From: Thauera aromatica K172
GTDB taxonomy: Bacteria; Pseudomonadota; Gammaproteobacteria; Burkholderiales; Rhodocyclaceae
DNA length: 64,000 bases
Direction: 5' to 3'
Assembly (NCBI RefSeq): GCF_003030465.1
Contig: NZ_CP028339.1
Span: forward strand, 3,418,041 to 3,482,040
The notes beneath the pieces are model-generated. The model ran no database searches. It saw nothing but the letters and a program-made list of their open reading frames with translations, and had not been told where the DNA came from. Below are positions 18,502-29,620 of the stretch, piece by piece. The first letter of the stretch is position 1; each line of letters starts with the position of its first letter. The translations under genes were made by a program, and so were the position numbers.

Positions 18502-19956
18502 ATGAGCATCGAATTCCTCATCAACTGCACCCCGCAGGAAACCCGGGTGGCGATCGTCGAGCAGGGCGTGGTGCAGGAACTGCACATCGAGCGCACCACC
18601 TGCCGCGGCATCGTCGGCAACATCTACCTCGGCAAGGTGGTCCGCGTGCTGCCCGGCATGCAGTCGGCCTTCATCGACATCGGCCTCGAGCGCACCGCCT
18701 TCCTCCACGTCGCCGACATCTGGACCGACCGCCCCCATGGCGAGCCGGCGCGGCCGATCGAGCGCATCCTCGCCGAAGGCCAGAGCCTGATGGTGCAGGT
18801 GCTGAAGGATCCGCTCGGCACCAAGGGCGCGCGCCTGTCCACCCAGATCAGCCTCGCCGGGCGCCTGCTCGTCTATCTCCCCCAGGAAAAACACATCGGC
18901 ATTTCGCAGCGGATCGAGGACGAAGCCGAGCGCGAAGCCCTGCGCGGCCGCCTCACCGCGCTGGTGCCGGAGGACGAACCGGGCGGCTTCATCGTCCGGA
19001 CGATGGCCGAATCCGCCTCCGACGCCGAGCTCGCGGCCGACATCGCCTACCTGCGCAAGCTGTGGGGCGAGATTTCCGGCAGCACCCGCGGCGAGTTCCC
19101 GCCCAAGCTGGTGCACGAGGACCTCGGCCTGGGCCAGCGCACCCTGCGCGACCTGGCCAACGACGAGACCACCCGCATCCGCATCGATTCGCGGGAAAAC
19201 TTCCAGAAGCTTTCGGCCTTCGCCGCCGAATACACCCCCAAGGTGCTGCCCCTGCTCGAGCACTACAGCGGCGAACGCCCGCTGTTCGAGCTCTACAACG
19301 TCGAAGAGGAAATCCAGAAGGCGCTCGCCCGCCGCGTGGACCTGAAGTCGGGCGGCTACCTGATCATCGACCAGACCGAGGCGATGACCACGGTGGACGT
19401 CAATACCGGGGGTTTCGTCGGCGCGCGCAACTTCGACGACACCATCTTCAAGACCAACCTCGAGGCCAGCCAGGCGATCGCCCGCCAGCTGCGCCTCCGC
19501 AACCTCGGCGGCATCATCATCATCGACTTCATCGACATGGAGAACGTCGAGCACCGCGAAATGGTGCTGGAGGAATTCCGCAAGGCACTGGCGCGCGACC
19601 ACACCAAGATGAGCATCAACGGCTTCACCGCGCTCGGCCTGGTGGAGATGACGAGGAAGCGCACCCGCGAGTCGCTCGCCCACCTGCTGTGCGAGCCCTG
19701 CCCCACCTGCAGCGGCCGCGGCGAAGTCAAGACCGCACGTACGGTGGCCTACGAGATCCTGCGCGAGCTGCTGCGCGAGGCGCGCCAGTTCAATGCCAAG
19801 GAGTTCCGCGTCCTCGCCGCGCCCAACGTCATCGACCTCTTCCTCGACGAGGAAAGCCAGTCGCTGGCGATGCTGTCGGACTTCATCGACAAGAAAGTCT
19901 CGCTCCACGCCGAAGGCAGCTACACCCAGGAGCAGTTCGACATCGTCCTGCTGTGA
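18502..19956 (+). CDS. rng: Ribonuclease G
   Basis: A 484-residue RNase E/G-type endoribonuclease (16S rRNA 5' maturation, mRNA turnover). An S1 domain occupies about residues 38-130, the catalytic acidic motif DVNTGGFVG is present with IIIIDFIDM downstream, and the zinc link is CEPCPTCSGRG. It lacks the long C-terminal scaffold of RNase E, so RNase G is the better call. End of the nadD-rsfS-rlmH-maf-rng run. Confidence 0.95.
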   Translation: MSIEFLINCTPQETRVAIVEQGVVQELHIERTTCRGIVGNIYLGKVVRVLPGMQSAFIDIGLERTAFLHVADIWTDRPHGEPARPIERILAEGQSLMVQVLKDPLGTKGARLSTQISLAGRLLVYLPQEKHIGISQRIEDEAEREALRGRLTALVPEDEPGGFIVRTMAESASDAELAADIAYLRKLWGEISGSTRGEFPPKLVHEDLGLGQRTLRDLANDETTRIRIDSRENFQKLSAFAAEYTPKVLPLLEHYSGERPLFELYNVEEEIQKALARRVDLKSGGYLIIDQTEAMTTVDVNTGGFVGARNFDDTIFKTNLEASQAIARQLRLRNLGGIIIIDFIDMENVEHREMVLEEFRKALARDHTKMSINGFTALGLVEMTRKRTRESLAHLLCEPCPTCSGRGEVKTARTVAYEILRELLREARQFNAKEFRVLAAPNVIDLFLDEESQSLAMLSDFIDKKVSLHAEGSYTQEQFDIVLL

Positions 19957-20209
19957 CCTCCCGCCGCGCGGGCCGACCCGCTTCCGCCGCTCGCCACCCG
20001 CCCGAAACATTGATCCAGGTCAAAGGACCATAACAACAGCATAGCGTGCCCTGCTTGTGGATATCCGCCCGAGGTAAGCTCCGAATGTCGTAGCGTTAGA
20101 AGATGCCGGGGCACCCGCGCCGGCATCGCTGCCCTGCCTCCCGGCACCAGCGCCCTGCGGCAACGACGACCGGCCAAGACCGGACCGGCTATCCAGGAGA
20201 CAGGCATCC
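19957..20209. other. Intergenic region upstream of chemoreceptor gene
   Basis: A 253-bp gap. It is AT-richer around 20020-20100 than its surroundings, so the chemoreceptor promoter probably lies there, but no convincing -35/-10 pair, hairpin or operator was identified. GGAGACAGG sits 8-16 bp before the next start codon and is a good ribosome binding site. Confidence 0.4.
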
Positions 20210-21982
20210 ATGCAAAAACGCAGTCGGTCCGCGGGCGCTTCCCGCTCGCTGAAAAGCTTCCTTTCCCTCAGGCTCCAGAACAAGATCCTGCTGCTGGTGC
20301 TGATCCCGCTCGTGATCGCCTCCACCAGCCTGGTGGTCATGGAGAACATGGCGCGGATCGAAGACACCCGCACCCAGCTCGCGCAGCAGCGCAAGCTGCT
20401 CATCGAGTCCCGCCAGCAGGGCGTCGAAGACGTCGTCGCCCTGGCCAGATCGATGGTGAAGCAGGTGGCCGCGGGAACGGCCGACCCCGAAGTCGCCAAG
20501 GAAACCGCCAAGGCCCTGCTGCGCAGCATGCGCTTCGACGACAACAACTACGTGTTCGTTTTCGATCATGCGGGCACCATGCTCGTCCAGCCTGCCGTGC
20601 CCCGCCAGGAAGGCACCCGGATGATCGACGCCACCGACCCCAACGGCAAGCCGCTGATCCGCGACATGATCGACATCGCCCGCAACGGCGGCGGCCACTA
20701 CCAGTACGCCTGGCCTCATCCGGGCACCGGCAAGCAGGAGCCGAAATACTCCTACGTCGCCAACCTGCCCGAATGGGGCTGGGTGATCGGCGCCGGCGTC
20801 TACGTCACCGAGATCGACGCCGCGATGGCCACCATCGAACAGGCCGCGCAGGGAAATCTGCGCGCCACGCTGATCCGCTTGTTCTTCATTGCCTCGGCCC
20901 TGCTGCTCCCCATCACGGCAATCACCGTCCTCGTCACCCGCCGGATCGCCCGCCAGGTCCGCGACACCGCGACCGCCATGGAAAAGATCGCCCATGAGGT
21001 GGCCGAAGGCCGGGGCGACCTCACCCGCCGCCTGCGCATCACCAGCAGCGACGAGATCGGCGAGCTCGCCACCCAGTTCAACGGTTTTCTGGCCCGCATC
21101 CAGGCGACCCTGATCGAAGTCCGCCAGAGCGCATCCGACGTCTACCAGGCCTCCACCGAGATCGCCCAGAGCAGCGAGGAACTGGCCTCGCGCACCGACC
21201 AGGCCGCCGCCAGCCTGCAGCAGACCTCCTCGGCGATGGAGCAGATCACCTCCACCGTCGGCAACAACGCCGAGCACGCCCAGGAGGCCGACCGTCTCGT
21301 CCAGTCCGCCGCCCAGGTGGCACACCAGGGCAGGGAGGCGATGGAGAAGGTGGAAAAGACCATGGCCGACATCAGCCGGTCGTCGACGCAGATCGGCGAC
21401 ATCGTCTCGATGATCGACGCGATCGCCTTCCAGACCAACATCCTCGCCCTCAACGCCTCGGTGGAGGCGGCCCGGGCCGGCGATCACGGCCGCGGCTTCG
21501 CCGTCGTCGCCCAGGAAGTCCGCATGCTGGCGCAGCGCTCGGCCGATGCGGCAAAGCAGATCAAGACCCTGATCGGGGAGTCCGTCGAGCACTCCCGCAG
21601 CGGCGCCGAGATCGTGCAACAGGCCGGCAGGACGATGCAGCTGATCGTGCAGCGCGTCACCGAAGTGACCAGCGCCATCGCCGAAATCAGCGCCGGCTCA
21701 CGCGAGCAAAGCATCGGCATCGGCGAAGTCAACACCGCGGTCACCCAGATGGACACCATGACCCAGCAGAACGCCGCCATGGTCGAGCAGAATTCCGCCA
21801 CTGCCAGCACCATGCGCGCCCATGCCGAGCACCTGAACCACCTGATCGGCACCTTCGTCCTCGGCGATGCCCCGGACGGACAGGCTGCGATGTCCGCCCC
21901 CGAAACCCTGCTGCCGTTCCCGAACGAGGCTCCCCAGCACGCCGCGCCCCTGCCGCACCGGCGCGTCCTGTCCGCCGGTTGA
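20210..21982 (+). CDS. Methyl-accepting chemotaxis protein with Cache sensor
   Basis: A 590-residue transmembrane chemoreceptor. Layout: membrane helix about 25-44, periplasmic single Cache domain ([17 protein letters not shown], then [18 protein letters not shown]), membrane helix about 219-243, HAMP linker, and a cytoplasmic signalling coiled coil with the conserved tip [19 protein letters not shown]. It signals to CheA/CheW; sCache_2 domains often bind small organic acids, but the ligand is unknown. No C-terminal CheR-docking pentapeptide is present. The next gene encodes a secreted protein of the same Cache type. Confidence 0.93.
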   Translation: MQKRSRSAGASRSLKSFLSLRLQNKILLLVLIPLVIASTSLVVMENMARIEDTRTQLAQQRKLLIESRQQGVEDVVALARSMVKQVAAGTADPEVAKETAKALLRSMRFDDNNYVFVFDHAGTMLVQPAVPRQEGTRMIDATDPNGKPLIRDMIDIARNGGGHYQYAWPHPGTGKQEPKYSYVANLPEWGWVIGAGVYVTEIDAAMATIEQAAQGNLRATLIRLFFIASALLLPITAITVLVTRRIARQVRDTATAMEKIAHEVAEGRGDLTRRLRITSSDEIGELATQFNGFLARIQATLIEVRQSASDVYQASTEIAQSSEELASRTDQAAASLQQTSSAMEQITSTVGNNAEHAQEADRLVQSAAQVAHQGREAMEKVEKTMADISRSSTQIGDIVSMIDAIAFQTNILALNASVEAARAGDHGRGFAVVAQEVRMLAQRSADAAKQIKTLIGESVEHSRSGAEIVQQAGRTMQLIVQRVTEVTSAIAEISAGSREQSIGIGEVNTAVTQMDTMTQQNAAMVEQNSATASTMRAHAEHLNHLIGTFVLGDAPDGQAAMSAPETLLPFPNEAPQHAAPLPHRRVLSAG

Positions 21983-22089
21983 GCCCTGCGGGGAGCAGCA
22001 AAAAATGATTTCCGCAATCAATCACTTGTCGAGCGTACCGTTGTATCTTCGTGCACCGGCCGTCCTACCTTTTTGAGTGAGCTCCCATC

Positions 22090-22959
22090 GTGAAATCGAC
22101 ACACGCCCTGATTGCCGCTTCCATCCTTGTGGTGATGCCCCTCTCCGCTCCGGCTGCAGAAACGGCGGAACGCATCGCCGTGGCTCCGGTCTCCGACAGC
22201 GCCGCCGCCAAGGCGCTCCTGGAGCGCGCCGTTGCTCGCTACAAGGCCGACGGTGATGCCGCCTTCGCCGCCTTCAGCCGTGCCGGTGAATTCCTCTCCG
22301 GCGACCTCTACGTCTATGCGCTCGGCGTCGACGGCACCATGAAGGCCAGCGGCGGCCCCTCCATCACCCTGATCGACCGCAATATCGGCGACCTGAAGGA
22401 TGCCGACGGCAAGCCCTTCATCCGTGAAATGCTCGACGGCGCCCGGAGCAGCGGCGCGGGTACGGTCAAATACCGCTGGCTCAATCCGCAGTACGGCAAG
22501 TCGGTCCCGAAAGTCGTCCATTACCAGGCCGTAGGCGAGGTCATCATCGCGGTCGGCTACTACATCCCGCATTCCTCGGCGGACCAGGCCCGGTCGATGC
22601 TCTGGCGGGCGGTTCATGAGATGAAGCAGGAGCCGGAAGCAGCCATCCGGACCTTCAACGATCTCAACGGCGGCTTTGTCCAGGACGATCTCTACGTCTT
22701 CGTGATCGATGTGGACGACCAGCGGACGCTCGCCCATGGCGCGCAACCGCGTCAGATCGGCAAGACCGTCGGCGATCTGCGCGACCCGGACGGGAAACTG
22801 TTCATCCAGGAAATGATCCGCCTGAGCGCGGAGCAGGATGTCGCCGAGGTCGATTATCTGTGGATGAATCCCGTCACCCGCAAGACGGAGAAGAAGGTTT
22901 CCTACGTAAAGCGCGTGGGCCGCCATCTGGTCGGCGTGGGCGCCTACACGAAGCGGTGA
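22090..22959 (+). CDS. Secreted tandem Cache-domain protein
   Basis: A 289-residue protein with a signal peptide (about 1-23) and no membrane anchor or signalling domain. It holds two successive Cache-like repeats: the first has DLYVYALGVDGTMKASGG, DRNIGDLKDADGKPFIREML and VHYQAVGEVIIAVGYYI; the second repeats this as DLYVFVIDVDDQRTLAHG, GKTVGDLRDPDGKLFIQEMI and SYVKRVGRHLVGVGAYTKR. It starts at GTG and sits 107 bp after the Cache chemoreceptor. It may be a periplasmic ligand-binding accessory; that is inference. Confidence 0.8.
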   Translation: MKSTHALIAASILVVMPLSAPAAETAERIAVAPVSDSAAAKALLERAVARYKADGDAAFAAFSRAGEFLSGDLYVYALGVDGTMKASGGPSITLIDRNIGDLKDADGKPFIREMLDGARSSGAGTVKYRWLNPQYGKSVPKVVHYQAVGEVIIAVGYYIPHSSADQARSMLWRAVHEMKQEPEAAIRTFNDLNGGFVQDDLYVFVIDVDDQRTLAHGAQPRQIGKTVGDLRDPDGKLFIQEMIRLSAEQDVAEVDYLWMNPVTRKTEKKVSYVKRVGRHLVGVGAYTKR

Positions 22960-23123
22960 TTGTCGAAATCGGCACCGGCACGCCCCGTCCGCCGGCCGGG
23001 CCCTGCGGGCGGCAGCGGACGGCCTTACGTTTTCGTGCATGTGCGGGGCGGCGCTGATACCCTGCCGGTTCTGATCGCCCACGCGCCGGCTCCGCCCGGC
23101 GCGAAACGCCCGCCTGCCGCCCC

Positions 23124-24089
23124 GTGAACGCCGCCTCGCCCCCTCCTGCCGCCCCCCATCCTGCCGAACCCCGCCCGGAACGCTACCGCAGCGCGCTCGC
23201 CCGCCATTTCGCCGCCACCCGCCCGGCCTTCCTCGCCGTCACCCTGGTCGCCTGCCTGATCGGCCTCGCCAGCGCGCACGCCGACGGCATTACCATCGAC
23301 GCATGGACGGCCCTGCCGACCCTGCTCGCCGCCCTCGCCGCCCATGCCGGCGGCAACGTCATCAACGACTACCACGATGCCGTCAGCGGTGCCGACGACG
23401 CCAACCGCGGACGCCTGTTTCCGTTCACCGGGGGCAGCCGCTTCATCCAGAACGGCATCCTCGGTGCCCGCCACACCGCCCGCTTCGGCTACAGCCTGCT
23501 CGCCGCGGTGATCCCCGCGGGATTGTGGCTCGCCACCCAGGCCGGCCCCGGCCTGGTGCTGGTCGGCGCCGCCGGACTCGTCCTCGGCTGGGCCTACTCC
23601 GCCCCGCCGCTGCAACTGGTCCATCGCGGCTGCGGCGAACTGGTAATCACCGCCTGCTGGCTGCTGGTCGTGGTCGGCGCCGATTACGTGCAGCGCGGCG
23701 CCTTCGCCATGCTGCCGGTCGCCGCCGGCCTGTCCTACGCCCTGCTGGTGGCTAACCTGCTGTTCATCAACCAGTTTCCCGACCATGACGGCGATGCCGC
23801 CGCCGGCAAGCGCACCCTGGTCGTGCGCCTCGGCCCGCAGGTCGCAAAATGGGGCTACCTGCTGATCGCGATCACCGCCTACGCCTGGCTCATCGCCATG
23901 ATCACCGCCCACCAGCTGCCGCAAAAAGCCGCCGCCGCCGCGCTGACGGTGGCGATTTCCTTTCCCGCCGCCCGTGACCTGCTCGAATATGCCGCCACCC
24001 CGGCCGAACTCGCCCCCGCGATCCGGCGCACCATCGCCGCCACCCTGGTCCACGGCCTGCTCCTCGCCGCCGCGCTGGCGTTGTTCTGA
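23124..24089 (+). CDS. UbiA-superfamily prenyltransferase (MenA-like)
   Basis: A 321-residue integral membrane prenyltransferase with about eight or nine helices. The two aspartate-rich Mg-prenyl-diphosphate motifs are visible: [11 protein letters not shown] (after GGNVIN) and [17 protein letters not shown]. Sequence style is closest to MenA (1,4-dihydroxy-2-naphthoate polyprenyltransferase), but no other menaquinone gene lies nearby, so the aromatic acceptor is uncertain. GTG start; no clear operon partner. Confidence 0.8.
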   Translation: MNAASPPPAAPHPAEPRPERYRSALARHFAATRPAFLAVTLVACLIGLASAHADGITIDAWTALPTLLAALAAHAGGNVINDYHDAVSGADDANRGRLFPFTGGSRFIQNGILGARHTARFGYSLLAAVIPAGLWLATQAGPGLVLVGAAGLVLGWAYSAPPLQLVHRGCGELVITACWLLVVVGADYVQRGAFAMLPVAAGLSYALLVANLLFINQFPDHDGDAAAGKRTLVVRLGPQVAKWGYLLIAITAYAWLIAMITAHQLPQKAAAAALTVAISFPAARDLLEYAATPAELAPAIRRTIAATLVHGLLLAAALALF

Positions 24090-24157
24090 CCGGGGCGATG
24101 CCGCCCTGCCGCGGCCAGGCTGGTACACTCGGCGTCTCACCTCCCGGACGCCTTCCG

Positions 24158-24757
24158 ATGATCGGCCGCCTCACCGGCACCCTGCTGGAAAAAACTCCCC
24201 CCCAGATCCTCATCGACGTCCACGGCGTCGGCTACGAAGTCGACGTGCCGATGAGCACCTTCTACGGCCTGCCGGCGGCCGGTGCGCAGGTCAGCCTGCA
24301 CACCCACTTCGTCGTGCGCGAGGACGGCCACTTCCTGTTCGGTTTCGCCACCGCCGAAGAGCGCACCACCTTCCGCCAGTTGCTGAAAGTATCCGGCGTC
24401 GGCGCGCGCATGGCGCTCGCGGTGCTGTCGGGACTTTCGGTGAACGACCTCGCCCAGGCGGTTGCGCTGCAGGAAGCCGGCCGCCTGGTGAAGATTCCCG
24501 GCATCGGCAAGAAGACCGCCGAGCGCCTGCTGCTCGAGTTGCGCGACAAGCTCGGCAAGGCCCTGCCGAACCTGGCTGGCACCAAGCTCGCCGCCGCCCC
24601 CGGCACACCGCCCGATGCGAAGAGCGACATCCTCAACGCGCTCCTCGCGCTCGGCTACAACGAACGCGAGGCGCTCGGCGCGATGAAGGGGCTGGCCGAG
24701 GACGCAGGCGTGTCCGAAGGCATCCGCCAGGCGCTGAAGGCGCTGTCGAAGGCCTGA
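24158..24757 (+). CDS. ruvA: Holliday junction DNA helicase subunit RuvA
   Basis: A 199-residue RuvA. It begins [21 protein letters not shown] (OB fold), has two helix-hairpin-helix stretches ([17 protein letters not shown] and [19 protein letters not shown]) and a C-terminal RuvB-binding domain ([15 protein letters not shown]). It tetramerises on the junction and recruits RuvB, encoded 55 bp downstream. RuvC is not in the window. Confidence 0.96.
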   Translation: MIGRLTGTLLEKTPPQILIDVHGVGYEVDVPMSTFYGLPAAGAQVSLHTHFVVREDGHFLFGFATAEERTTFRQLLKVSGVGARMALAVLSGLSVNDLAQAVALQEAGRLVKIPGIGKKTAERLLLELRDKLGKALPNLAGTKLAAAPGTPPDAKSDILNALLALGYNEREALGAMKGLAEDAGVSEGIRQALKALSKA

Positions 24758-24812
24758 ACGAATCCACAGTCCGGAGCGCACCGAGCCGTACCGGAACGGC
24801 TACACTCACGCC

Positions 24813-25874
24813 ATGATCGAAACCGACAAGCTGCAGGCCGCTCCCGCCGAACGGCTGATCTCGCCGCGCCCCGCCGACCGCCAGGAAGACGCTGTCGAGC
24901 GCGCGCTGCGCCCCAAGCGCCTGGCCGAATACGTCGGCCAGGCGAAGATCCGCGAGCAGCTCGAGATCTTCATCACTGCCGCCCGCAACCGCAGCGAAGC
25001 GCTCGACCACGTGCTGCTGTTCGGCCCCCCCGGCCTGGGCAAGACCACCCTCGCCCACATCGTCGCCGCCGAGATGGGGGTGAACCTGCGCCAGACCTCG
25101 GGGCCGGTGCTCGAACGCGCCGGGGATCTCGCCGCACTGCTCACCAACCTCGAACCGCACGACGTCCTCTTCATCGACGAAATCCACCGTCTCTCGCCGG
25201 TGGTGGAGGAAATCCTCTACCCGGCCCTCGAAGACTTCCAGATCGACATCATGATCGGCGAAGGCCCGGCGGCGCGCTCGGTGAAGCTCGACCTGCCGCC
25301 GTTTACGCTCGTCGGCGCCACCACCCGCGCCGGCATGCTCACCAATCCGCTGCGCGACCGCTTCGGCATCGTCTCGCGGCTCGAGTTCTATACCGCGGAC
25401 GAGCTCGCCTTTATCGTCGGCCGCTCGGCGCGGCTGTTGAACGTCGCCATCGACGACGCCGGCGCGCTCGAAATCGCCCGCCGCGCGCGCGGTACCCCGC
25501 GCATCGCCAACCGCCTGCTGCGCCGCGTGCGCGACTACGCCGAAGTGAAGGCCGGCGGCCACATCAGCAGCGCAGTGGCCGATGCGGCGCTGAAGATGCT
25601 CGACGTCGACCATCTCGGCCTCGACCTGATGGACCGCAAGCTGCTCGGCGCGATGCTGGAGAAGTTCGGCGGCGGCCCGGTCGGGCTCGACAACCTCGCC
25701 GCCGCGATCGGCGAATCGAGCGACACCATCGAGGACGTCATCGAGCCCTACCTGATCCAGCAAGGCTACCTGCAGCGCACTCCGCGCGGGCGCATGGCGA
25801 CACTTTCGATCTGGCAGCACTTCGACCTCGCCCCGCCGCGCAGCGGGCAGGGCGGAGACCTGTTCGGCGCCTAA
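24813..25874 (+). CDS. ruvB: Holliday junction branch-migration ATPase RuvB
   Basis: A 353-residue AAA+ motor. Walker [13 protein letters not shown], Walker B FIDEIHRL, sensor 1 GATTRAG and arginine-finger region PLRDRFGI are all intact, and the winged-helix C-terminus ends with [14 protein letters not shown] putative SOS box was not found upstream of ruvA in this window. Confidence 0.97.
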   Translation: MIETDKLQAAPAERLISPRPADRQEDAVERALRPKRLAEYVGQAKIREQLEIFITAARNRSEALDHVLLFGPPGLGKTTLAHIVAAEMGVNLRQTSGPVLERAGDLAALLTNLEPHDVLFIDEIHRLSPVVEEILYPALEDFQIDIMIGEGPAARSVKLDLPPFTLVGATTRAGMLTNPLRDRFGIVSRLEFYTADELAFIVGRSARLLNVAIDDAGALEIARRARGTPRIANRLLRRVRDYAEVKAGGHISSAVADAALKMLDVDHLGLDLMDRKLLGAMLEKFGGGPVGLDNLAAAIGESSDTIEDVIEPYLIQQGYLQRTPRGRMATLSIWQHFDLAPPRSGQGGDLFGA

Positions 25875-25956
25875 TTCGGAGCGCCAGGGCGGTCCCGCAC
25901 GGGGCGGCACGGGCGCCGCGCCGCGTTCCGGAGCGCCGGCCCGGCGCCCGCCGGCT

Positions 25957-26988
25957 TCAGCCGTCGCCGTCGCTTTCCCCGCTCCCGCCCCCGCCCGCCG
26001 CCGGGGGGTCCTTCCCCGCAGGGGAGCCTTTTCCCACCGGGAGGTCTTTTTTCGCCGGAAAACCTTTTCCCGCCTGGTCGGCCTTGCGCGCGCGCGGATG
26101 GGCGCGGTCATAGACTTTGGCCAGGTGCTGGAAATCAAGGTGGGTGTAGACCTGGGTGCTGCGGATGCTGGCATGGCCGAGCAGTTCCTGCACCGCGCGC
26201 AGGTCGCCGCTCGATTGCAGCAGGTGGCTGGCGAAACTGTGGCGCAGCATGTGCGGATGGACATGGACTCCCAGCCCCAGCGCCTGTGCCCGCCGCGCCA
26301 GCCGGCTGGCGATGCCGCTCGGCGACAGGCGGGTGCCGTGGCGGGTGACGAACAGCGCCCGCTCACCGCCCCGCGCGAACTGCGCGCGCACTGCCAGCCA
26401 GTCCCCGAGCGCGGCCCGCGCCCGCGCCCCGACCGGCACGCTGCGCATGCGATTGCGCTTGCCGCTGACGGTCACCATGCCCTCGACGAAATCGACTCCC
26501 CGCTCCACGTCGAGCGCGGCGGCTTCGGCGACCCGCAGCCCGGACGAATAGATGAGCTCGAACAGCGCCACATCGCGCACTTCGAGCGCGCTTTCCGCCT
26601 CAGGATCGAGCAGCGCCGCAGCCTGGTCGGGCGACAGCGCACGCGGCAGCAACGCGGGCGATTTCGGCGGGCGCACTCCGAGCGCCGGATTGGCGCGCAC
26701 CCCGTGGTGGCGGATCAGCCAGCGGTACAGCCCGCGCCAGGCCGCGAGGTGGAGCGCGATCGAGCGCCCGGCCAGGCCCTCGCCGTGGAGGCGGGCGACG
26801 AAGCGGCGGATGTCCTGCACTTCGAGAGCAGGCAACGCCCGCCCGTCGGCCAGGCGCAGCAGCGCGTGGACGCAGGCGCGGTAGGCTTTCAGCGTCGGCG
26901 CCGCGGCGCGGCGCTGGGTCGCCAGCCACTCCAGCCAGGCTTCGATTTCCGCCGACAGCATCGCCTCCGGCCGTTCCGCGCCCATCAT
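25957..26988 (-). CDS. xerC: Tyrosine recombinase XerC with low-complexity C-terminal tail
   Basis: A 343-residue tyrosine recombinase, partner of XerD in resolving chromosome dimers at dif. Catalytic residues are visible: Arg in SSGLRVAEA, Lys in VSGKRNR, His and Arg in HMLRHSFASHLL, His in LLGHAS, and the nucleophile Tyr in VYTHLD. The genomic context DUF484-dapF upstream is the classic XerC context. After the normal end (about residue 300) there is a 40-residue Lys/Gly/Pro/Asp tail with repeated GKG-P-AKK/AGK units, unusual for XerC and probably disordered. Confidence 0.93.
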   Translation of the reverse strand: MMGAERPEAMLSAEIEAWLEWLATQRRAAAPTLKAYRACVHALLRLADGRALPALEVQDIRRFVARLHGEGLAGRSIALHLAAWRGLYRWLIRHHGVRANPALGVRPPKSPALLPRALSPDQAAALLDPEAESALEVRDVALFELIYSSGLRVAEAAALDVERGVDFVEGMVTVSGKRNRMRSVPVGARARAALGDWLAVRAQFARGGERALFVTRHGTRLSPSGIASRLARRAQALGLGVHVHPHMLRHSFASHLLQSSGDLRAVQELLGHASIRSTQVYTHLDFQHLAKVYDRAHPRARKADQAGKGFPAKKDLPVGKGSPAGKDPPAAGGGGSGESDGDG

Positions 26989-27058
26989 CGCCCCGCCTCT
27001 TTGCCCTGCCGGAAGGGTCCGCCTGCCGCCGCCGGCAGGCCGGAGCCGGACCGCGGAC

Positions 27059-27706
27059 TCAGGCCGGGCTCCGCGCCAGCGCCGCCGCCACCAGCTCGCC
27101 GATGCGTCCCAGGTAGAGCGTGCCCATTCCGGGGTAGAAGCGCTCGGGTTCGCCACTGCCGAGCCCGAGCAGGCCGAAGCAGACTCCCTGGCGGCGCAGC
27201 GGCATCAGCGCGAGGGAGCGGATGTGGGCGCCAGATTCGCCGAACCAGCCCGCCATTTCGGCATGCTCCGGCACGCCGCAGTAGGGCTGGCGCAGGCCGT
27301 CGAGCTGGCGCCGCGCCGCCTCCCCGACTTCGTCCGCCTCCGCTGCCACGGAATCCGCAACCCACAGCTTGAGCGCGACATAGGGCACGGCGAAGTCGTC
27401 CTGCAGGCTGTCGGTCAGCGCCTGGCGCACGCCTTCGGCGCTGCCGGCTTCGAGCAGGGCGAGCGACAGGCGATGCACTTTGGCGCTGATGTCGTCGTTG
27501 TCGGCGCCGAACCGGATCAGCTCGGCGAGATCGAGTTCGAGCTGGCGAATCCGCTCGCGCAGGGTGTGCAGCTGGCGCTCAGCGAGCGAGATCGCCTGCC
27601 CGCCGTGCTGCGGATGCGGCACGGTCAGCCCGGCGAACACCTCGCCATGCTCACAGAGGAAGTCGGGGTGTTCGCGCAGGTAGCGCGCGAGATCTTCGGC
27701 ATTCAT
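27059..27706 (-). CDS. DUF484 family protein
   Basis: A 215-residue DUF484 protein, usually found between dapF and xerC. A short N-terminal helix (YLREHPDFLCEHGEVFAGL) and a coiled coil (about 45-75) lead into a GAF-like domain. Function not established. The ATG at 27706 is preferred over upstream in-frame codons because it begins MNAEDLARYLREHP, the family's usual start. Confidence 0.88.
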   Translation of the reverse strand: MNAEDLARYLREHPDFLCEHGEVFAGLTVPHPQHGGQAISLAERQLHTLRERIRQLELDLAELIRFGADNDDISAKVHRLSLALLEAGSAEGVRQALTDSLQDDFAVPYVALKLWVADSVAAEADEVGEAARRQLDGLRQPYCGVPEHAEMAGWFGESGAHIRSLALMPLRRQGVCFGLLGLGSGEPERFYPGMGTLYLGRIGELVAAALARSPA

Positions 27707-27876
27707 CGCTTCCACTCCTGGGGGCCGCCGGGCGGCCCGAAGTTCGTTCCGTTGTGCCGGTCGCGGCATTCCCGCGACGTGAACCGCAGCCTGCGCCGGC
27801 AGCGCAGGCTCCCGCCGATTCTCCTCCTTCCGTTTTGCAACCCGAAGACCGTGCCCGCAACGGGGCCGCCGCCCCC

Positions 27877-28710
27877 TCAGTCGAGCGCCATCTCGCCTTC
27901 GAACACGGTGACCGCCGGTCCGGTCATCCGCACGTTGGTAGCGGGACCATCCCAGGCGATTTCGAGCTCGCCGCCGCGGGTCTCGATCCGCACCGGCGAC
28001 TCGAGCAAGCCGCGCAGGATGCCGGCCACCGCCGCCGCGCAGGCGCCGGTGCCGCAGGCCAGGGTCTCGCCGGCGCCGCGCTCGAACACGCGCAGGCGCG
28101 CACGATGGGGATCGACCACCTGCAGGAAGCCGGCATTGACCCGCGCCGGAAAACGCTCATGGCGCTCGATCAGCGCCCCCTGCGCGGCCACCGGCGCGGC
28201 ATCGACATCGGCCACCACCTGCACCGCGTGCGGGTTGCCCATCGACACCACGGTGATCGCCAGGGTGACCTCGCCCACCTGCAGCGGCTGGACCACGGCG
28301 TCGGAGTCGGAGCGGAAGGGAATCTTCGCCGGCGCCAGCTCGGGCACGCCCATGTCCACCGTGACCAGACCGTCCTCGCGCAGGCGCGGCGCGATGATGC
28401 CGGACCGGGTCTCGACGCGGATCTCGCGCTTCGCGGTAAGGCCCTTGTCGTGGACGAAGCGGGCGAAGCAGCGCGCGCCGTTGCCGCACTGCTCGACCTC
28501 GCCGCCGTCGGCGTTGAAGATGCGATAGCGGAAGTCGACATCCACCCGGCTCGCCGGCTCGACCACCAGCAGCTGGTCGCAGCCGACGCCGAAATGGCGG
28601 TCGGCGATCGCCCGCACCCGCGCCGGATTGAGGTCGACCGGGGCGCGGGTGGCGTCGATGACGACGAAGTCGTTGCCGAGGCCGTGCATCTTGGTAAAGC
28701 GCAGTTTCAT
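27877..28710 (-). CDS. dapF: Diaminopimelate epimerase
   Basis: A 277-residue DapF that interconverts LL- and meso-diaminopimelate for lysine and peptidoglycan. It starts [19 protein letters not shown], and both catalytic cysteines are present in QCGNGARC and [10 protein letters not shown]. Lies upstream (in the transcription direction) of DUF484 and xerC. Confidence 0.96.
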   Translation of the reverse strand: MKLRFTKMHGLGNDFVVIDATRAPVDLNPARVRAIADRHFGVGCDQLLVVEPASRVDVDFRYRIFNADGGEVEQCGNGARCFARFVHDKGLTAKREIRVETRSGIIAPRLREDGLVTVDMGVPELAPAKIPFRSDSDAVVQPLQVGEVTLAITVVSMGNPHAVQVVADVDAAPVAAQGALIERHERFPARVNAGFLQVVDPHRARLRVFERGAGETLACGTGACAAAVAGILRGLLESPVRIETRGGELEIAWDGPATNVRMTGPAVTVFEGEMALD

Positions 28711-28747
28711 CGGTTCGTTCCGGGACCGGGACGGTCCATGTACTCGG

Positions 28748-29620
28748 TCAATAAAAGCGCGGCTCGCCCGCAGGCCGCGTCTTGAAGCGTCGATGGACCC
28801 AATAATACTGCTCCGGCATGGTGCGGATCACCCCTTCGAGCCAGGTATTCATGCGCCGGGTATCGGCTTCGACGTCGTCCGACGGGTAGTCCGCCCACGG
28901 CGCTCCCAGCTCCAGCAGGTAGCCCGCGCCACCAGGCAGGATGCGGGTGACGCACGGCACCACCGCCGCCCCCGCCAGGCGCGCCAGGCGCGGCAGGCCG
29001 GTGATGGTGGCCGCGGGTACGCCGAAGAAGGGGACGAAGATCGATTCCTTGCGTCCGTAGTCGAGGTCGGGCAGGTAGTAGAACGGGCGCCCGGCCTTCA
29101 TCGCCTTCACCGTCGCCCGCACGCCGTCGTGGCGCGACAGCAGCAGCTGGTCGTTGAAGCGGCTGCGGCCGTGGTACAGCCAACGGTCGAAGACCTTGTC
29201 CTTCTGCCGCGCGTAGACGCTGACGAAGTCGCCTTCCATCGACAGCCGGGTGCCGGCCATGTCGAGGCCGACGAAGTGCGGCGCGAGCAGGATCACCGGG
29301 CGGCCGGCCGCCTTCAGCGCGTCCAGCCGCTCCAGCCCCTCGATGCGCACCGTCGCCCGCAGGCGCGCGGGGCTCGCCCACCACGCCAGGCCGCGTTCGA
29401 GCATGCTGCGCCCGGTGACGGCGAAGTTGCGCCGGGCGAGGGCGCGGCGCTCGCCCTCGGACAATTCGGGAAAGCACAGCCGCAGGTTGGTCAGCACCAC
29501 CTTGCGCCGCGGCGCCACCAGCACGTACAGGAGCAGGCCGAAGGCCTCGCCGAGCGGCGCGAGTACGGACAGCGGCAGCCAGTGCAGGAGCCAGAACAGG
29601 GCGATCGCGAGGCGGCTCAT
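28748..29620 (-). CDS. LpxL/HtrB-type lipid A acyltransferase (downstream copy)
   Basis: A 290-residue inner-membrane lysophospholipid-type acyltransferase that would add a secondary acyl chain to lipid A. It has an N-terminal membrane helix, the catalytic APHFVGLD (H-x4-D), the [22 protein letters not shown] segment and the C-terminal [12 protein letters not shown]. Its ATG overlaps the stop of the second acyltransferase, so the pair is co-translated. Which acyl position it serves cannot be decided. Confidence 0.9.
   Translation of the reverse strand: MSRLAIALFWLLHWLPLSVLAPLGEAFGLLLYVLVAPRRKVVLTNLRLCFPELSEGERRALARRNFAVTGRSMLERGLAWWASPARLRATVRIEGLERLDALKAAGRPVILLAPHFVGLDMAGTRLSMEGDFVSVYARQKDKVFDRWLYHGRSRFNDQLLLSRHDGVRATVKAMKAGRPFYYLPDLDYGRKESIFVPFFGVPAATITGLPRLARLAGAAVVPCVTRILPGGAGYLLELGAPWADYPSDDVEADTRRMNTWLEGVIRTMPEQYYWVHRRFKTRPAGEPRFY

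Noticed and set aside
25933-25947. Short GC hairpin between ruvB and xerC as an intrinsic terminator
   Set aside because: Six-base-pair stem with no T-run; too weak to call.
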